A DNA stretch of 64,000 nucleotides from Fibrella aquatilis (GTDB lineage Bacteria > Bacteroidota > Bacteroidia > Cytophagales > Spirosomataceae). The translations under genes and the position numbers were made by a program. The DNA lies in the NCBI RefSeq assembly GCF_017353255.1, contig NZ_JAFMYU010000005.1, positions 186,001-250,000 on the forward strand, given 5' to 3'. Shown here one piece after another: positions 1 through 8,715 of this stretch; positions within the stretch are counted from its first letter, which is position 1, and the number at the start of each line of letters is the position of its first letter. The notes under the pieces were generated by a model, which did not search any database, had not been told where the DNA came from, and worked only from the letters and a program-made list of their open reading frames with translations.

Positions 1-1332
1 GCTGGAACGAGCCAATTGCCCGGCAATGGTCTGCCCCGAAAGTGCGCTTAATCGTACCTGTGGAGTAGTCATTTGATACAGCCGCAGTTGAATAGCCTGC
101 CCATCAGTCGGGTTTTCGCGGAGACTGGCGTATGGCTGACTGGTGTCTACCCGAATGGCAACAGCCTTGGAGTAAACTGCGCTACCATCCCGGTCAATCT
201 GTTTAAGGCGATAATAGTTGACTCCGTGCTGCGGCGACTCATCCGTTAACGAATAATACTGCTGTTGGTTTGTGTTTCCCGCCGACTGGCGCGTACCCAC
301 TCCTATAAACTCGCTGGCATCACTACTGCGTTGCACTACAAACCGCTCCGACTCACGCTCTGAAGCTGTAGACCAGGTTAACAACACGGTATTTCCCGCC
401 ACCTGTCCTTTAAAACTAACCAATTCGACAGGTTGCGCTGCCTGCACGGTGCCCGACACAGCCACTAGCGACGTAATGCCGCTACTTGCGTTGGTAATAT
501 TGCCCGACGGAGCACCTACGGCAGCACCTGTAAGCCGGACATAGATGGTGTTCGTGACGATGGTGCCACCGCTTTGTAGCAGCGTCAGCGAAGGGTTGAA
601 CCCGCCGCCCGCGCTCGTACTGATTTCATAACCGGCGGGAGCCGTAATCACCAGATCATCAAACAGATTAGCCCCCGAAATACTGTAGTTTTTGGTGGCC
701 GACGGTACTCCCAACGTCGTTGTGAAGCCCGACAGCGTAATGGGAATTGTGGTGAGCGTTGGCTGCACTATCTTACCTGAAATGGTTGCGCTGCCTATGC
801 TGATAAAATCGGTACTAGTAGAGGCACCCCAAAAATAAACCCGAATCTTGGCAGTTGCCGTTACCCGCACCACGCTACTGACAACCATAGATACGTTGGT
901 TGTGGTGGTTGTAACAGGGCCATTGCCAATTGAAACAGCCGTAGTGAAATTATCGGTACTGATACGAGCCTCATACGCAGTAGGTCCGTTCGCTGACTTG
1001 TCTAGGTTGATAACAAATTGCTGAATGGTGAGATCGTACCCTGAATTCGGCGTGATACTAACCTCAAAATAACGAGCTAGATCAATGGATGGCACATTCC
1101 AGCCCTGGCCCCGAAACCGGCTACTTACAATACTAGTTGCCGGCGTAGGTGTAGTGATTGTTGCTACCGAGGCTGTGGCATTAGGGTCTACCGTGTTGGG
1201 GGCTGTTTGTGTAGCACCAAATGGCCAGTTGGCAATAATTTGCCCGAAACTGGCCGAGCCTACCGTGCACAACAACAGGGCCAATAGTAGGCGACAGCAT
1301 AGGTTGTTCAAATAAGCAGTACAGAATGGCAT
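1..1332 (-). CDS. Secreted cell-surface protein, partial (C-terminus beyond window start)
   Basis: The frame is open from an ATG at 1332 down to base 1, giving 444 codons with no stop, so the C-terminus lies outside the window. Residues 1-31 form a signal peptide (hydrophobic LLLALLLC core, cleavage near SFGQ). The body is rich in Thr, Ser and Val, like adhesin-type beta-sandwich domains. Around residues 320-400 comes a segment that Bacteroidota surface proteins carry before their sorting domain (PVELVSFKGQ, LTWSTASE, NYYRLKQIDRDG). That segment suggests export by the type IX secretion system, but the sorting domain itself is not visible. The substrate is unknown. It is alone on its strand, separated from the next gene by a terminator. 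Confidence 0.8.
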   Translation of the reverse strand, partial: MPFCTAYLNNLCCRLLLALLLCTVGSASFGQIIANWPFGATQTAPNTVDPNATASVATITTPTPATSIVSSRFRGQGWNVPSIDLARYFEVSITPNSGYDLTIQQFVINLDKSANGPTAYEARISTDNFTTAVSIGNGPVTTTTTNVSMVVSSVVRVTATAKIRVYFWGASTSTDFISIGSATISGKIVQPTLTTIPITLSGFTTTLGVPSATKNYSISGANLFDDLVITAPAGYEISTSAGGGFNPSLTLLQSGGTIVTNTIYVRLTGAAVGAPSGNITNASSGITSLVAVSGTVQAAQPVELVSFKGQVAGNTVLLTWSTASERESERFVVQRSSDASEFIGVGTRQSAGNTNQQQYYSLTDESPQHGVNYYRLKQIDRDGSAVYSKAVAIRVDTSQPYASLRENPTDGQAIQLRLYQMTTPQVRLSALSGQTIAGQLARSS

Positions 1333-1396
1333 AAGCTTAAGTCAAGTTAGGTGGGGTAAAGACGAGAGGTGCGCTCAAAAGACACGACAAATGAGC

Positions 1397-1446
1397 CAGT
1401 TAGTTAAGTAAAAAACCCGTCATTTACTAATGCAAGTAACTAACTG
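1397..1446. repeat. Short inverted repeat upstream of the secreted-protein gene
   Basis: CAGTTAGTTA at 1397-1406 is the exact reverse complement of the bases at 1437-1446. A nested AGTAAA/TTTACT pair lies inside. It sits about 65 bp before the start codon at 1332, where an operator or a leader hairpin could act. No binding protein can be named. Confidence 0.4.
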
Positions 1447-1484
1447 ACAATATATTAGCTTGTCGCTTATTAAGTAATTGCCAC

Positions 1485-1524
1485 AAAAAAGCCCAACCCA
1501 AAAATTTTCGGGTTGGGCTTTTGC
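1485..1524 (-). terminator. Rho-independent terminator after the AraC-type regulator
   Basis: Reading leftwards, a GCCCAACCC/GGGTTGGGC stem with a short AT-rich loop is followed by a T run. It lies 28 bp after the stop codon of the minus-strand regulator gene. The A run on the opposite side could make it work in both directions. Confidence 0.85.
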
Positions 1525-1551
1525 AAAAGTCTTATTGCTTAACGGTACTTT

Positions 1552-2478
1552 TTACACGTTCATCAGCGACTCTCTCCGGCGCATTTTGCCGGCGGGGATA
1601 CCAAACATCATTTTAAACCGGCGGCAGAAATAGGCCGTGTCTTTGTAGCCTACTTCGGCACCAATGGCGCGGATGCTCTTTTTGCTCGTGCGCAACAGAC
1701 CCACGGCGGCTTCCATACGCTGATATTCAATGTAGTCCTGCGGGTTGATGCCCGTGAGCATCTTGAAATACTGCCCCACGTAATCTTCCGACACGTTGGC
1801 TACGTTAGCCAGCACTTTGTTCGAAAGGTCGCCGCCGATGTTGTCTTTGATATAGGCAAAAATGTCGATCAGGCGCGGGTCTTTGAAATAGGTGCTGTTG
1901 GTCACGAGTTGTTCCACAAACAGCCGCTGCTTCAGGATGTATCGGATCACCTCGATCACGATCTCTTCCGTTTTGATCTTGATCACGCGGCCCTTACCAG
2001 CCACCTCGGTCATGTCTTCCAGCAAAATCTGCCGGATCGCCTGCGCCAGCGTTTCGTCATGCTTGATAATGAACGGCGGCACGTCGAGCGAGTTGAAGAA
2101 ATTGACCGAGTCGAACACTTTGGCTTCGAAGGATACGTAACCAAACGAATTGGGCATATTGCCAATACGACTTGGATCGCGGTTGGCCTCGAAGTAATGC
2201 TCACGGTGAGTCATGAACTCTTCGTTGGTTACCGCCTTCGGGTTCGAGGGTTCGCCGTAGGTAACGGTCACGTGCTTACCACCGGGGATAAACAGCATAT
2301 CGCCAATCTCAACCTTTTGGTGCTCATCGCCGTACGATACATCACCGTTATATAGGATCAACAACGTGTTTTCTACGTCGTAGAAATTCTTGATAACAAT
2401 CGGTTGCAGGATGCGAATATTCCGGGCTTTAATGAACTTGACGCCCAGCGATTCAATGATTTTGTTATAGTCTTCCAT
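1552..2478 (-). CDS. AraC family transcriptional regulator
   Basis: The 308-residue protein has an N-terminal sensor region with cupin-like features (LLILYNGDVSYG, GDMLFIPGGKH) and a C-terminal double helix-turn-helix of about 95 residues. The DNA-binding part shows the usual landmarks: LANVANVSEDYVGQYFK in the first helix pair, then IRAIGAEVGYKDTAYFCRRFK, which is the AraC signature. I placed the start at the ATG at 2478, because the longer frame begins inside a pair of direct repeats that look like regulatory DNA. It is flanked by two terminators, so it is probably transcribed alone. The ligand and target genes are unknown. Confidence 0.85.
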   Translation of the reverse strand: MEDYNKIIESLGVKFIKARNIRILQPIVIKNFYDVENTLLILYNGDVSYGDEHQKVEIGDMLFIPGGKHVTVTYGEPSNPKAVTNEEFMTHREHYFEANRDPSRIGNMPNSFGYVSFEAKVFDSVNFFNSLDVPPFIIKHDETLAQAIRQILLEDMTEVAGKGRVIKIKTEEIVIEVIRYILKQRLFVEQLVTNSTYFKDPRLIDIFAYIKDNIGGDLSNKVLANVANVSEDYVGQYFKMLTGINPQDYIEYQRMEAAVGLLRTSKKSIRAIGAEVGYKDTAYFCRRFKMMFGIPAGKMRRRESLMNV

Positions 2479-2516
2479 AGCCGAACGGATTGCGTGGTGC
2501 TTCGTTGCCCTGCAAT

Positions 2517-2551
2517 ATTGCACAAAACTAATAAATTGTACAAAACTAATA
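2517..2551. promoter_or_regulatory. Tandem 17-bp direct repeats, candidate operator/promoter of the AraC gene
   Basis: Two copies of ATTGYACAAAACTAATA, differing at one base, start at 2517 and 2535, a period of 18 bp. On the minus strand each contains TAGTTTTG, which matches the Bacteroidota minus-7 consensus TAnnTTTG. The second copy also contains the perfect palindrome TTGTACAA. Direct repeats about two helical turns long, directly upstream of an AraC-type gene, suggest autoregulation. That is inference. Confidence 0.45.
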
Positions 2552-2576
2552 CAACTATAAAAGTTTCCGTTTGCTA

Positions 2577-2612
2577 AAAAAAAACGGCCCTATTCGCTGG
2601 AAATAGGGCCGA
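2577..2612 (-). terminator. Rho-independent terminator after acyl-CoA dehydrogenase
   Basis: On the minus strand a GGCCCTATT stem with a short loop is followed by a run of eight T. It lies 35 bp after the dehydrogenase stop codon and separates it from the regulator gene. Confidence 0.85.
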
Positions 2613-2646
2613 GGGGGTTAAAAAATATAGTTTTTACAAGAAAAGC

Positions 2647-3816
2647 CTACCGAACGATCTCTCGGGCAATTACTAATTTTTGTATTTCCGAGGTACCTTC
2701 ATATATCTGCGTAATCTTGGCATCGCGCATCAATCGCTCAACGTGAAACTCCTTCACGAAGCCATAACCACCGTGAATTTGAACAGCTTCGGTGGTGGCC
2801 CACATCGCCACGTCAGAGGCAAATAGTTTGGCCATTGCCGCCGCCTGCACATAGTCTTTGTGCTCATCTTTGAGTCGGGCAGCTTTATACACCAGTAGTC
2901 GGGCCGCCTCGATCTTGGTAGCCATTTCGGCCAGTTTAAATTGAATGGCCTGATGCTCGAAAATAGCTTTGCCAAACGCTTTCCGCTCCTGACTGTATTT
3001 CAGGGCCAGTTCATAAGCGCCAGCTGCAATGCCGAGGGCCTGGGCCGCAATACCGATACGACCTCCGTTGAGGGTACTCATGGCAAACTTGAACCCAAAC
3101 CCGTCGGCTCCGATACGGTTTTCCTTAGGCACTTTCACGTCCGTAAACAGCAGCGAGTGGGTGTCTGACGCCCGAATGCCGAGCTTGTCTTCTTTCTTGC
3201 CCACTACAAAACCGGGCGTACCTTTTTCCACAATCAGGCAGTTGATGCCCCGGTGGCCTTTTTCACGGTTGGTCTGCGCAATCACCAAGGCCACCCCCGA
3301 CGAATTACCGTTAGTGATCCAGTTTTTGGTACCGTTTACAAGGTAATAATCGCCCATGTCTTCGGCAGTGGTGGCCTGTGAAGTGGCGTCGGAGCCGGCT
3401 TCGGGTTCTGAGAGGCAAAACGCGCCAATCATCTGCCCGGAGGCCAGCGGCGTGAGGTATTTATGCTTCTGCTCTTCGGTGCCGAAAGCCTCTAACCCGT
3501 AGCAAACCAGCGAGTTATTGACCGACATGATTACCGATGCTGAAGCGTCGATCTTAGAAATTTCTTCGATGGCAATGGCGTAGGAAACGGTGTCCATACC
3601 GCCACCGCCGTATTCGGGCGAGACCATCATGCCCATGAAGCCCAGTTCGCCCATGCGCTTCACCTGCTCAGCGGGAAACTGTTGAGCGTTGTCGCGCTCT
3701 ACAATGCCGGGTAGCAGCTCATTCTGCGCAAAATCGCGGGCCGCTTCCTGCACGGCCAAGTGTTCTTCCGATAAGTTAAAATTCAGACCCTGAAGGTCAT
3801 GCGGTGCCGTTGTCAT
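2647..3816 (-). CDS. Acyl-CoA dehydrogenase, short/medium-chain type
   Basis: The 389-residue protein has the family's usual length. It should oxidise acyl-CoA to trans-2-enoyl-CoA with FAD and pass electrons to an electron-transfer flavoprotein. Visible landmarks: the FAD/substrate segment CLSEPEAGSDA near residue 135, WITNG following it, the arginine-rich RKAFGKAIFEHQAIQFKLA helix, and QIYEGTSEIQ near residue 370, which carries the catalytic glutamate of short-chain and butyryl-type enzymes. I chose ATG 3816; the open frame runs on to 3957, but that extra part comes from an inverted-repeat arm. It is downstream of fabG- and maoC-like genes on the same strand, suggesting a shared acyl-CoA pathway. 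Confidence 0.93.
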   Translation of the reverse strand: MTTAPHDLQGLNFNLSEEHLAVQEAARDFAQNELLPGIVERDNAQQFPAEQVKRMGELGFMGMMVSPEYGGGGMDTVSYAIAIEEISKIDASASVIMSVNNSLVCYGLEAFGTEEQKHKYLTPLASGQMIGAFCLSEPEAGSDATSQATTAEDMGDYYLVNGTKNWITNGNSSGVALVIAQTNREKGHRGINCLIVEKGTPGFVVGKKEDKLGIRASDTHSLLFTDVKVPKENRIGADGFGFKFAMSTLNGGRIGIAAQALGIAAGAYELALKYSQERKAFGKAIFEHQAIQFKLAEMATKIEAARLLVYKAARLKDEHKDYVQAAAMAKLFASDVAMWATTEAVQIHGGYGFVKEFHVERLMRDAKITQIYEGTSEIQKLVIAREIVR

Positions 3817-3878
3817 GGTCGTGTTGTTGATTGATGAAGCAAATTTACAAAGCAACGTAGTATGCATGCATAACAAAT

Positions 3879-3974
3879 TTAGTGGTGAGTGCTGAGTGGT
3901 AAGTGATGAGTTTGCTTCCGCACGATTAGACGCGGAAGCAAACTCATCACTTACCACTCAGCACTCACCACTAA
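3879..3974. repeat. Perfect 43-bp inverted repeat, heptad family GTGRTRA
   Basis: Arms 3879-3921 and 3932-3974 are exact reverse complements with a 10-base loop. The left arm holds four consecutive 7-bp units of the form GTGNTRA followed by a GTTTGCTTCCGC inner segment. The right arm covers the stop codon of the fabG-like gene (3971-3973). The repeat separates that gene from the acyl-CoA dehydrogenase. Related copies lie at 4715 and 55163. Confidence 0.95.
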
Positions 3975-4708
3975 CTAGCTTGCCCGCCGTTGACGCCCAG
4001 TACTTGTCCGTTCACGAACGAGGCTTCGTCAGAGGCGAGGTAGAGGTAGGCGTTGGCAATGTCGGCAGGTTCGCCCATGCGTTTTACGGGGATAAGCGCG
4101 ATGGTGGCCTGACGGGCCTCTTCAGGCATAGCATCGGTCATGTCGGTGCGGATGAAGCCGGGTGCCACGGCGTTGGCGGTAATGCCTTTGGGACCAAGTT
4201 CCTTGGCCCAGGTGCGGCACATAGCCACCACGCCCGCCTTGGTGGCAGCATAGTTTGTCTGCCCGAAATTGCCATGTATCCCCACTACGCTTGACGTGCA
4301 GATGATGCGCCCATAACCACGCTCTACCATGTGCGGCACCACGGCTTTGGTGCAATTAAAGACGCCCGTGAGGTTCACATCGATCACCTGCTGCCACTCT
4401 ACATGACTCATTTTCAGCAGGGTGCGGTCGCGCGTGATGCCCGCGTTGTTTACCAAGATGTCGATCTGTCCGTGTTGTTCCAGCACTGCCCGGACGGCTT
4501 CTTCCACGCCGGGTACGTCGGTTACGCTTACGCGCATGAAGGTGGCGTTGTGGCCCTGGTCACGTAGGGTTTGGGCCGTGTCTTCGCCCTCATCCAGCAT
4601 ATCCCAGATGATAACGGTGGCACCCTCGCGGGTGAAAATTTCGGCGGCAGCCCGGCCAATGCCGCGTGCCCCGCCGGTAATGATAGCAACTTTGTTTTCT
4701 AGACGCAT
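3971..4708 (-). CDS. fabG: 3-oxoacyl-[acyl-carrier-protein]/acetoacetyl-CoA reductase, short-chain dehydrogenase
   Basis: The 245-residue classical short-chain dehydrogenase uses NADPH to reduce 3-oxoacyl thioesters. The nucleotide motif TGGARGIG is at residues 11-18, followed by NNAGITRD near residue 87. The catalytic set is Ser in CTSSVVG, then Tyr and Lys in NYAATKAG, spaced as in FabG/PhaB. Its C-terminal ASDEASFVNGQVLGVNGG is also typical. ATG 4708 is used, since the upstream extension is repeat-derived. It sits between MaoC-like and acyl-CoA dehydrogenase genes, so it may serve acyl-CoA or hydroxyalkanoate metabolism rather than housekeeping fatty-acid synthesis. The gene symbol is by family only. 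Confidence 0.9.
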   Translation of the reverse strand: MRLENKVAIITGGARGIGRAAAEIFTREGATVIIWDMLDEGEDTAQTLRDQGHNATFMRVSVTDVPGVEEAVRAVLEQHGQIDILVNNAGITRDRTLLKMSHVEWQQVIDVNLTGVFNCTKAVVPHMVERGYGRIICTSSVVGIHGNFGQTNYAATKAGVVAMCRTWAKELGPKGITANAVAPGFIRTDMTDAMPEEARQATIALIPVKRMGEPADIANAYLYLASDEASFVNGQVLGVNGGQAS

Positions 4709-4714
4709 ATGAAT

Positions 4715-4792
4715 AGTGGTGAGTGGTAAGTGGTGAGTTTGCTGCCGCAAGAATAATATGCTGGCGGCAGCAAACTCACCACTTACCACTCA
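4715..4792. repeat. 29-bp perfect inverted repeat, heptad family GTGRTRA
   Basis: Bases 4720-4748 pair exactly with 4764-4792 around a 15-base loop. The left arm has the 7-bp units GTGGTGA and GTGGTAA in tandem, ending in GTTTGCTGCCGC, close to the copy at 3879. It fills the spacer between the maoC-like stop codon (4800) and the fabG start (4708). Confidence 0.93.
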
Positions 4793-4799
4793 TCGTTTA

Positions 4800-5270
4800 T
4801 CACTCAAAAAGTAGCGATATCAATTCGGCCACGCAGGCGGGTTTGGTTTGGCCTTCTACTTCAAAGACGCATTCGATGATCACCCGCACGCCGCGTGCAC
4901 CCTCATTAGCGTTAGTTGGCTCAACGTGGTGGAGCCAGGCTTTCATGCGAAGACGGCTACCGCTGGGCACGGCGTTGGTAAACCGAATTTTGTTGGCACC
5001 GTAGTTTACGCCCATCTTCACCGACTCAATCGTGTAGATCTCCGACAGCAAACGCGGTGCCAGCGATAGGGTCAGAAACCCGTGGGCAATGGTGGTCTTG
5101 AACGGTGACTCGCGGGCGGCGCGGTCGGGCTCGAGGTGAATCCACTGGTGGTCACCGGTGGCATCGGCAAAGAGCTGGATCTGCTCCTGCGAGATCGTGA
5201 CCCAGTCGGTAGTACCGAGTTCCTGCCCGGCATGGGCGGTAAAGGCATCGAGGTTGGGGAAGGAGGTCAT
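4800..5270 (-). CDS. MaoC-like (R)-specific enoyl-CoA hydratase
   Basis: The 156-residue hot-dog-fold protein should hydrate trans-2-enoyl-CoA to (R)-3-hydroxyacyl-CoA. The hydratase motif is clear: FADATGDHQWIH near residues 34-45 supplies the catalytic Asp and His, and TIAHGFLTLSL follows at about 60. The length fits the NodN/MaoC single-domain type. It is the first gene of a same-strand group with fabG and an acyl-CoA dehydrogenase. Hydratase, reductase and dehydrogenase acting on acyl-CoA form a plausible functional set. Confidence 0.9.
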   Translation of the reverse strand: MTSFPNLDAFTAHAGQELGTTDWVTISQEQIQLFADATGDHQWIHLEPDRAARESPFKTTIAHGFLTLSLAPRLLSEIYTIESVKMGVNYGANKIRFTNAVPSGSRLRMKAWLHHVEPTNANEGARGVRVIIECVFEVEGQTKPACVAELISLLFE

Positions 5271-5284
5271 AAATGGATTTTAGA

Positions 5285-5373
5285 TTCTGGACGCTGGATG
5301 TTGGATATTCGCGGCTGATCAAATAAGTGCCTTCGGGTAGCATCCAATGTCTACCGTCCAATATCCGACATCC
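5285..5373. repeat. Imperfect inverted repeat, heptad family GGAYRYY, in a divergent promoter region
   Basis: The left part has consecutive units GGACGCT, GGATGTT and GGATATT; the right part (5341-5373) has the same words inverted. GGATGTTGGATATT at 5296-5309 pairs with 5360-5373 with one mismatch. Unlike most copies it lies between two divergent gene starts. The start codon of the hydrolase gene at 5347 is inside its right arm. Confidence 0.75.
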
Positions 5374-6138
5374 TTTGTTAAATATGGTTCTGGGCCGGTT
5401 ATCTGGCTGGCCTTTCATGGTATTGGGCAGGACGCGGCGGCAATGGCCCCGCTTGGTGAACGGCTGTCCAAAACGCACACTGTCTATAGTATCGACCTAC
5501 CCTACCACGGGCAAGATAACCAGACTAATTGGCCCGCTAACATAACCAAAACATACTGGCAAAGTTTGGTAGCCCACTTTCTCACCAAACATGGCATCGA
5601 CCGGTTTTCGGTGGTGGGGTTCAGCATGGGGGGGCGCTTTGCGCTTATCACCGCTAGCCTGTTTGCCCCGCAACTAGACGAACTGATCCTTATTGCTCCC
5701 GACGGCATTACCGAAGACCCCTGGTTTAGACTGGCAACGAACACGGCACCGGGCCGTTGGCTGTTACGTTTTTTTCTGAACAACACCCGCCTGTTCACCC
5801 GCCTGGGGCACGGACTGGTACGACTGGGCCTACTTAGCGCGGGGCTGATGCGGTTTGTAGAAGCTACTATGCAAACCCCCGAACAACGGGCGCAGATTGG
5901 CCAAGCCTGGGTAGGTTTCCGTCACCTGACCACCGATATTCCGGCGCTGGCGAAGCAGCTACGAGCCAATAAAGTGCACGTGTGGTTGTTTCTGGGCCAG
6001 TTCGATGCCGTCCTGCCCCTGGGCCACACCCGCCCCCTGCTGCGCGCCCTTCCCGAAACCACTGAAATAATTTTGCCCAGTGGCCACACCTCGCTGGTAC
6101 GGCGTGTAGCCGCTGGCTGGCCTTTTTCTTGCGCTTAA
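5347..6138 (+). CDS. Alpha/beta hydrolase
   Basis: The 263-residue protein has the alpha/beta-hydrolase order: HGIGQDAAAM (oxyanion region) near 25, the nucleophile elbow GFSMGGRFAL near 93 with Ser as nucleophile, FLGQFDAVLP near 220 with the probable acid Asp, and SGHTSLV near 245 with the catalytic His. The substrate is not evident. The first dozen residues are encoded by a repeat arm, so the native start could be the ATG at 5347 or a nearby alternative codon. It is transcribed divergently from the maoC-like gene. Confidence 0.82.
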   Translation: MSTVQYPTSFVKYGSGPVIWLAFHGIGQDAAAMAPLGERLSKTHTVYSIDLPYHGQDNQTNWPANITKTYWQSLVAHFLTKHGIDRFSVVGFSMGGRFALITASLFAPQLDELILIAPDGITEDPWFRLATNTAPGRWLLRFFLNNTRLFTRLGHGLVRLGLLSAGLMRFVEATMQTPEQRAQIGQAWVGFRHLTTDIPALAKQLRANKVHVWLFLGQFDAVLPLGHTRPLLRALPETTEIILPSGHTSLVRRVAAGWPFSCA

Positions 6139-6190
6139 CCCGTTTTTCCGGTCGTTAACAATTTTTATTGGGCGAAGCAACTGCGTACCG

Positions 6191-8665
6191 TTGTATGTTC
6201 ATCTCCATAAAAAACCGCTCACGACCTTGCCTAAACCACTTACCATCATCCTCTTCATAGCGCAGGTGCTCATCCTGTTGCTCAGTGCCTACCGGGCCAC
6301 GGGTCAAGGCTTGCCCCGGCCCAAATTGCGCGTCAGGGTGGTATTGCTGGATAGCAGACAAGCCCCGCTGGTGGGCGCGTCCGTGCAGCTAACCAGCCGC
6401 ACCGATTCCACCGAACGCGTTAATGCTCTTACGGATACGCTGGGGGTGGCCACGGTATTACTGCACACCGACCAACCCTACGCACTGCGGGCTACGGCCA
6501 TGGGCATGAAGCCGTTGAACAAAGGCATCAGGCCCACGGCAACGCAGACCACGTTTCGTTTTTCGATGGAAACCGACGTGCAGTCGCTAAACACGGTGAC
6601 GGTAACGGCCAAAAAACCATTGCTTCGGCAGCAGGACGACATGACCATTGTTGACCCCACGCCCATTGCCGACATCAGCACCAACGCCTACGACCTGATG
6701 GAAAAAACACCCGGCCTCTTTCTCGATCAAGACGGCAACGTGTATATCAGCAGCGCCACGCCCGCCACAATCTATATCAACGGTCGTGAACAGAAACTGA
6801 GCGCCGCCGACCTGGCCACGCTGCTGAAAAGCCTACCGCCTAACAGCATCGAGCGGATGGAAATCATGCGTACCCCCTCGGCCAAATACGACGCGTCGGG
6901 GAGTGGCGGGGCGGTAAATATTGTTTTGAAGAGGGGGGTGAAGCTGGGCCGGACGGGCAGTATTTCGGGCAACATGAACCAGGGGCGCTTTGGTAATCAG
7001 GGACTTGGCATCAGCCTAAACAACAGCGAAGGCAACCGGTCGTCGTACCTGAACATAAACTACAACCGCCGCAACAGTTACGAACAACTTACCACCAACC
7101 GGCAGCTAACCGGCAATCGGTCTATTAGCCAGACTGCCTACACGCGCCTCCCCGGCGATGGCCTGTTTGTGGGCTATGGCCTCGGGTATGAGCTAACGAA
7201 GAAGTGGTCGCTGAATCTCGACGGGCGGGCCAACTACGGTTACAGTAACTCGTTTTCCGAGAACGAAACCCAGATTCGGCAGCGCGACGGCGGGGCTTTG
7301 CTCACCAGCAATCAAAACCGGTTGGGCAACACCGGTACGGCCAAATCGCTGACGCAGGAGGTGTCGGCCACCTACAAAATCGACTCGCTGGGGTCACAGT
7401 GGACCGTAGATGGGTCGTACAATTATACGAGCAACCAAACGGCACAGGGGTTCACCACGCAGTTTTTGCAACCCGCCCAGGCCACGCTCATCGGCGACGG
7501 TTCGATTAACACCAACCGGCATTTTGTCACCCTGCAAACCGACCTGCGCTACCGGCTGCGGGGGCAAATAACCCTCGAAACGGGCCTGAAAACGGCTATT
7601 CAGCAGTTCGACAGCCGCACCAGCTACACCACCGAAACCGACGGCATCCGCCTGCCCGACCGGTTTCGCACCAACGCCTTCGACTACAACGAGGCCATAC
7701 ACGCGGGCTACCTACAAGGGTCGAAACAGTTAGGGTCGGTGCTGCTGAAGGTGGGGGTCCGGGCCGAAAACACCAACATGAACGGTCATCAGCGCATTCC
7801 CCGCGACACCACCTTTCAACTGCACCGCACCGACCTGTTTCCGTATATATACCTCAGCCGACGGGTAGCCAAAATTGCGGGTTTTGAACTGCGCAGCTAC
7901 CTCGTTTATCGCCGGTCCATCACCCGCCCCACCTACGATTTTCTGAACCCCTTTGCTCGGTTTATTGACCAGTATTTGTACGAAACGGGCAACCCGGCCC
8001 TGCAACCGCAGTTCACTCAAAACCTGGAGGCCAACGTGAGTGTGGATGAGATGCCGATTCTGGCCGTAGGGCGCAACTATACCCAAAACCTGTTTACAAG
8101 CGTACTGTACCAGGACCCCGTCAACAGCAGCGTGGCCTACCGCACTTACGCCAACCTGGGCCAAAACCGCGAAACGTATTTCCGGCTGCTGGCGGGCATA
8201 CCGCCGGGCGGGCGCTTCTTTTTTGTGGTGGCCGCGCAGTATTCACACACCGACTACGAAGGCTTCTACGAGGGCAAACCACTGAACTTTAGCCGGGGGT
8301 CGTGGCGGCTGTTTACTTACCAGCAACTCAAACTCGATGGCCGGTCGACCCTGACGGTCAACGCGTTTTGCCTGCTCAACGGGCAGCAGCAGTTCTACGA
8401 GCTTGGCACGTTTGGCAACGTCAACCTGAGCCTGAACCGGCAGTTTATGAACCGCAAACTAACCGCGACGCTGGTAGTCTCTGATCCATTTTATACCAAC
8501 CGAACGGCCTTTACGCTCAACCAGGGCAACATTCTGGCCGACGGCACCCGGCAGTCAGACACGCGCCGGGTGGGGTTAACCGTCCGCTATAATTTCGGAC
8601 TAAAACGCCGCGAAGAACGCCAGAACCCCTTCAACATTGACGCCCTGGACCGGGGCAGCCGCTGA
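6191..8665 (+). CDS. TonB-dependent receptor-like outer-membrane beta-barrel protein
   Basis: The 824-residue protein has a signal anchor (ILFIAQVLILLLS), a carboxypeptidase-regulatory-like domain (APLVGASVQL, residues about 45-130), a plug-like domain (DLMEKTPGLFLDQDGNVYI and NSIERMEIMRTPSAKYDASG, about 155-235) and a long barrel with alternating aromatic strands. No ATG is available before the signal sequence; TTG at 6191 or 6227 are the candidates. This matches the outer-membrane beta-barrel family of Bacteroidota. The ligand is unknown, and no SusD partner follows. The next two genes encode another barrel-like protein and a lipoprotein, so they may act together at the surface. Confidence 0.87.
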   Translation: MYVHLHKKPLTTLPKPLTIILFIAQVLILLLSAYRATGQGLPRPKLRVRVVLLDSRQAPLVGASVQLTSRTDSTERVNALTDTLGVATVLLHTDQPYALRATAMGMKPLNKGIRPTATQTTFRFSMETDVQSLNTVTVTAKKPLLRQQDDMTIVDPTPIADISTNAYDLMEKTPGLFLDQDGNVYISSATPATIYINGREQKLSAADLATLLKSLPPNSIERMEIMRTPSAKYDASGSGGAVNIVLKRGVKLGRTGSISGNMNQGRFGNQGLGISLNNSEGNRSSYLNINYNRRNSYEQLTTNRQLTGNRSISQTAYTRLPGDGLFVGYGLGYELTKKWSLNLDGRANYGYSNSFSENETQIRQRDGGALLTSNQNRLGNTGTAKSLTQEVSATYKIDSLGSQWTVDGSYNYTSNQTAQGFTTQFLQPAQATLIGDGSINTNRHFVTLQTDLRYRLRGQITLETGLKTAIQQFDSRTSYTTETDGIRLPDRFRTNAFDYNEAIHAGYLQGSKQLGSVLLKVGVRAENTNMNGHQRIPRDTTFQLHRTDLFPYIYLSRRVAKIAGFELRSYLVYRRSITRPTYDFLNPFARFIDQYLYETGNPALQPQFTQNLEANVSVDEMPILAVGRNYTQNLFTSVLYQDPVNSSVAYRTYANLGQNRETYFRLLAGIPPGGRFFFVVAAQYSHTDYEGFYEGKPLNFSRGSWRLFTYQQLKLDGRSTLTVNAFCLLNGQQQFYELGTFGNVNLSLNRQFMNRKLTATLVVSDPFYTNRTAFTLNQGNILADGTRQSDTRRVGLTVRYNFGLKRREERQNPFNIDALDRGSR

Positions 8666-8715
8666 GACTAACCATAAATTATTGACAAACAACCATTTGT
8701 AAATCAGAAAGATAA

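Noticed and set aside
3816-3957. Long N-terminal extension of the acyl-CoA dehydrogenase
   Set aside because: The extension is encoded by an inverted-repeat arm. The ATG at 3816 gives the normal family length; the same applies to fabG (4708) and others.
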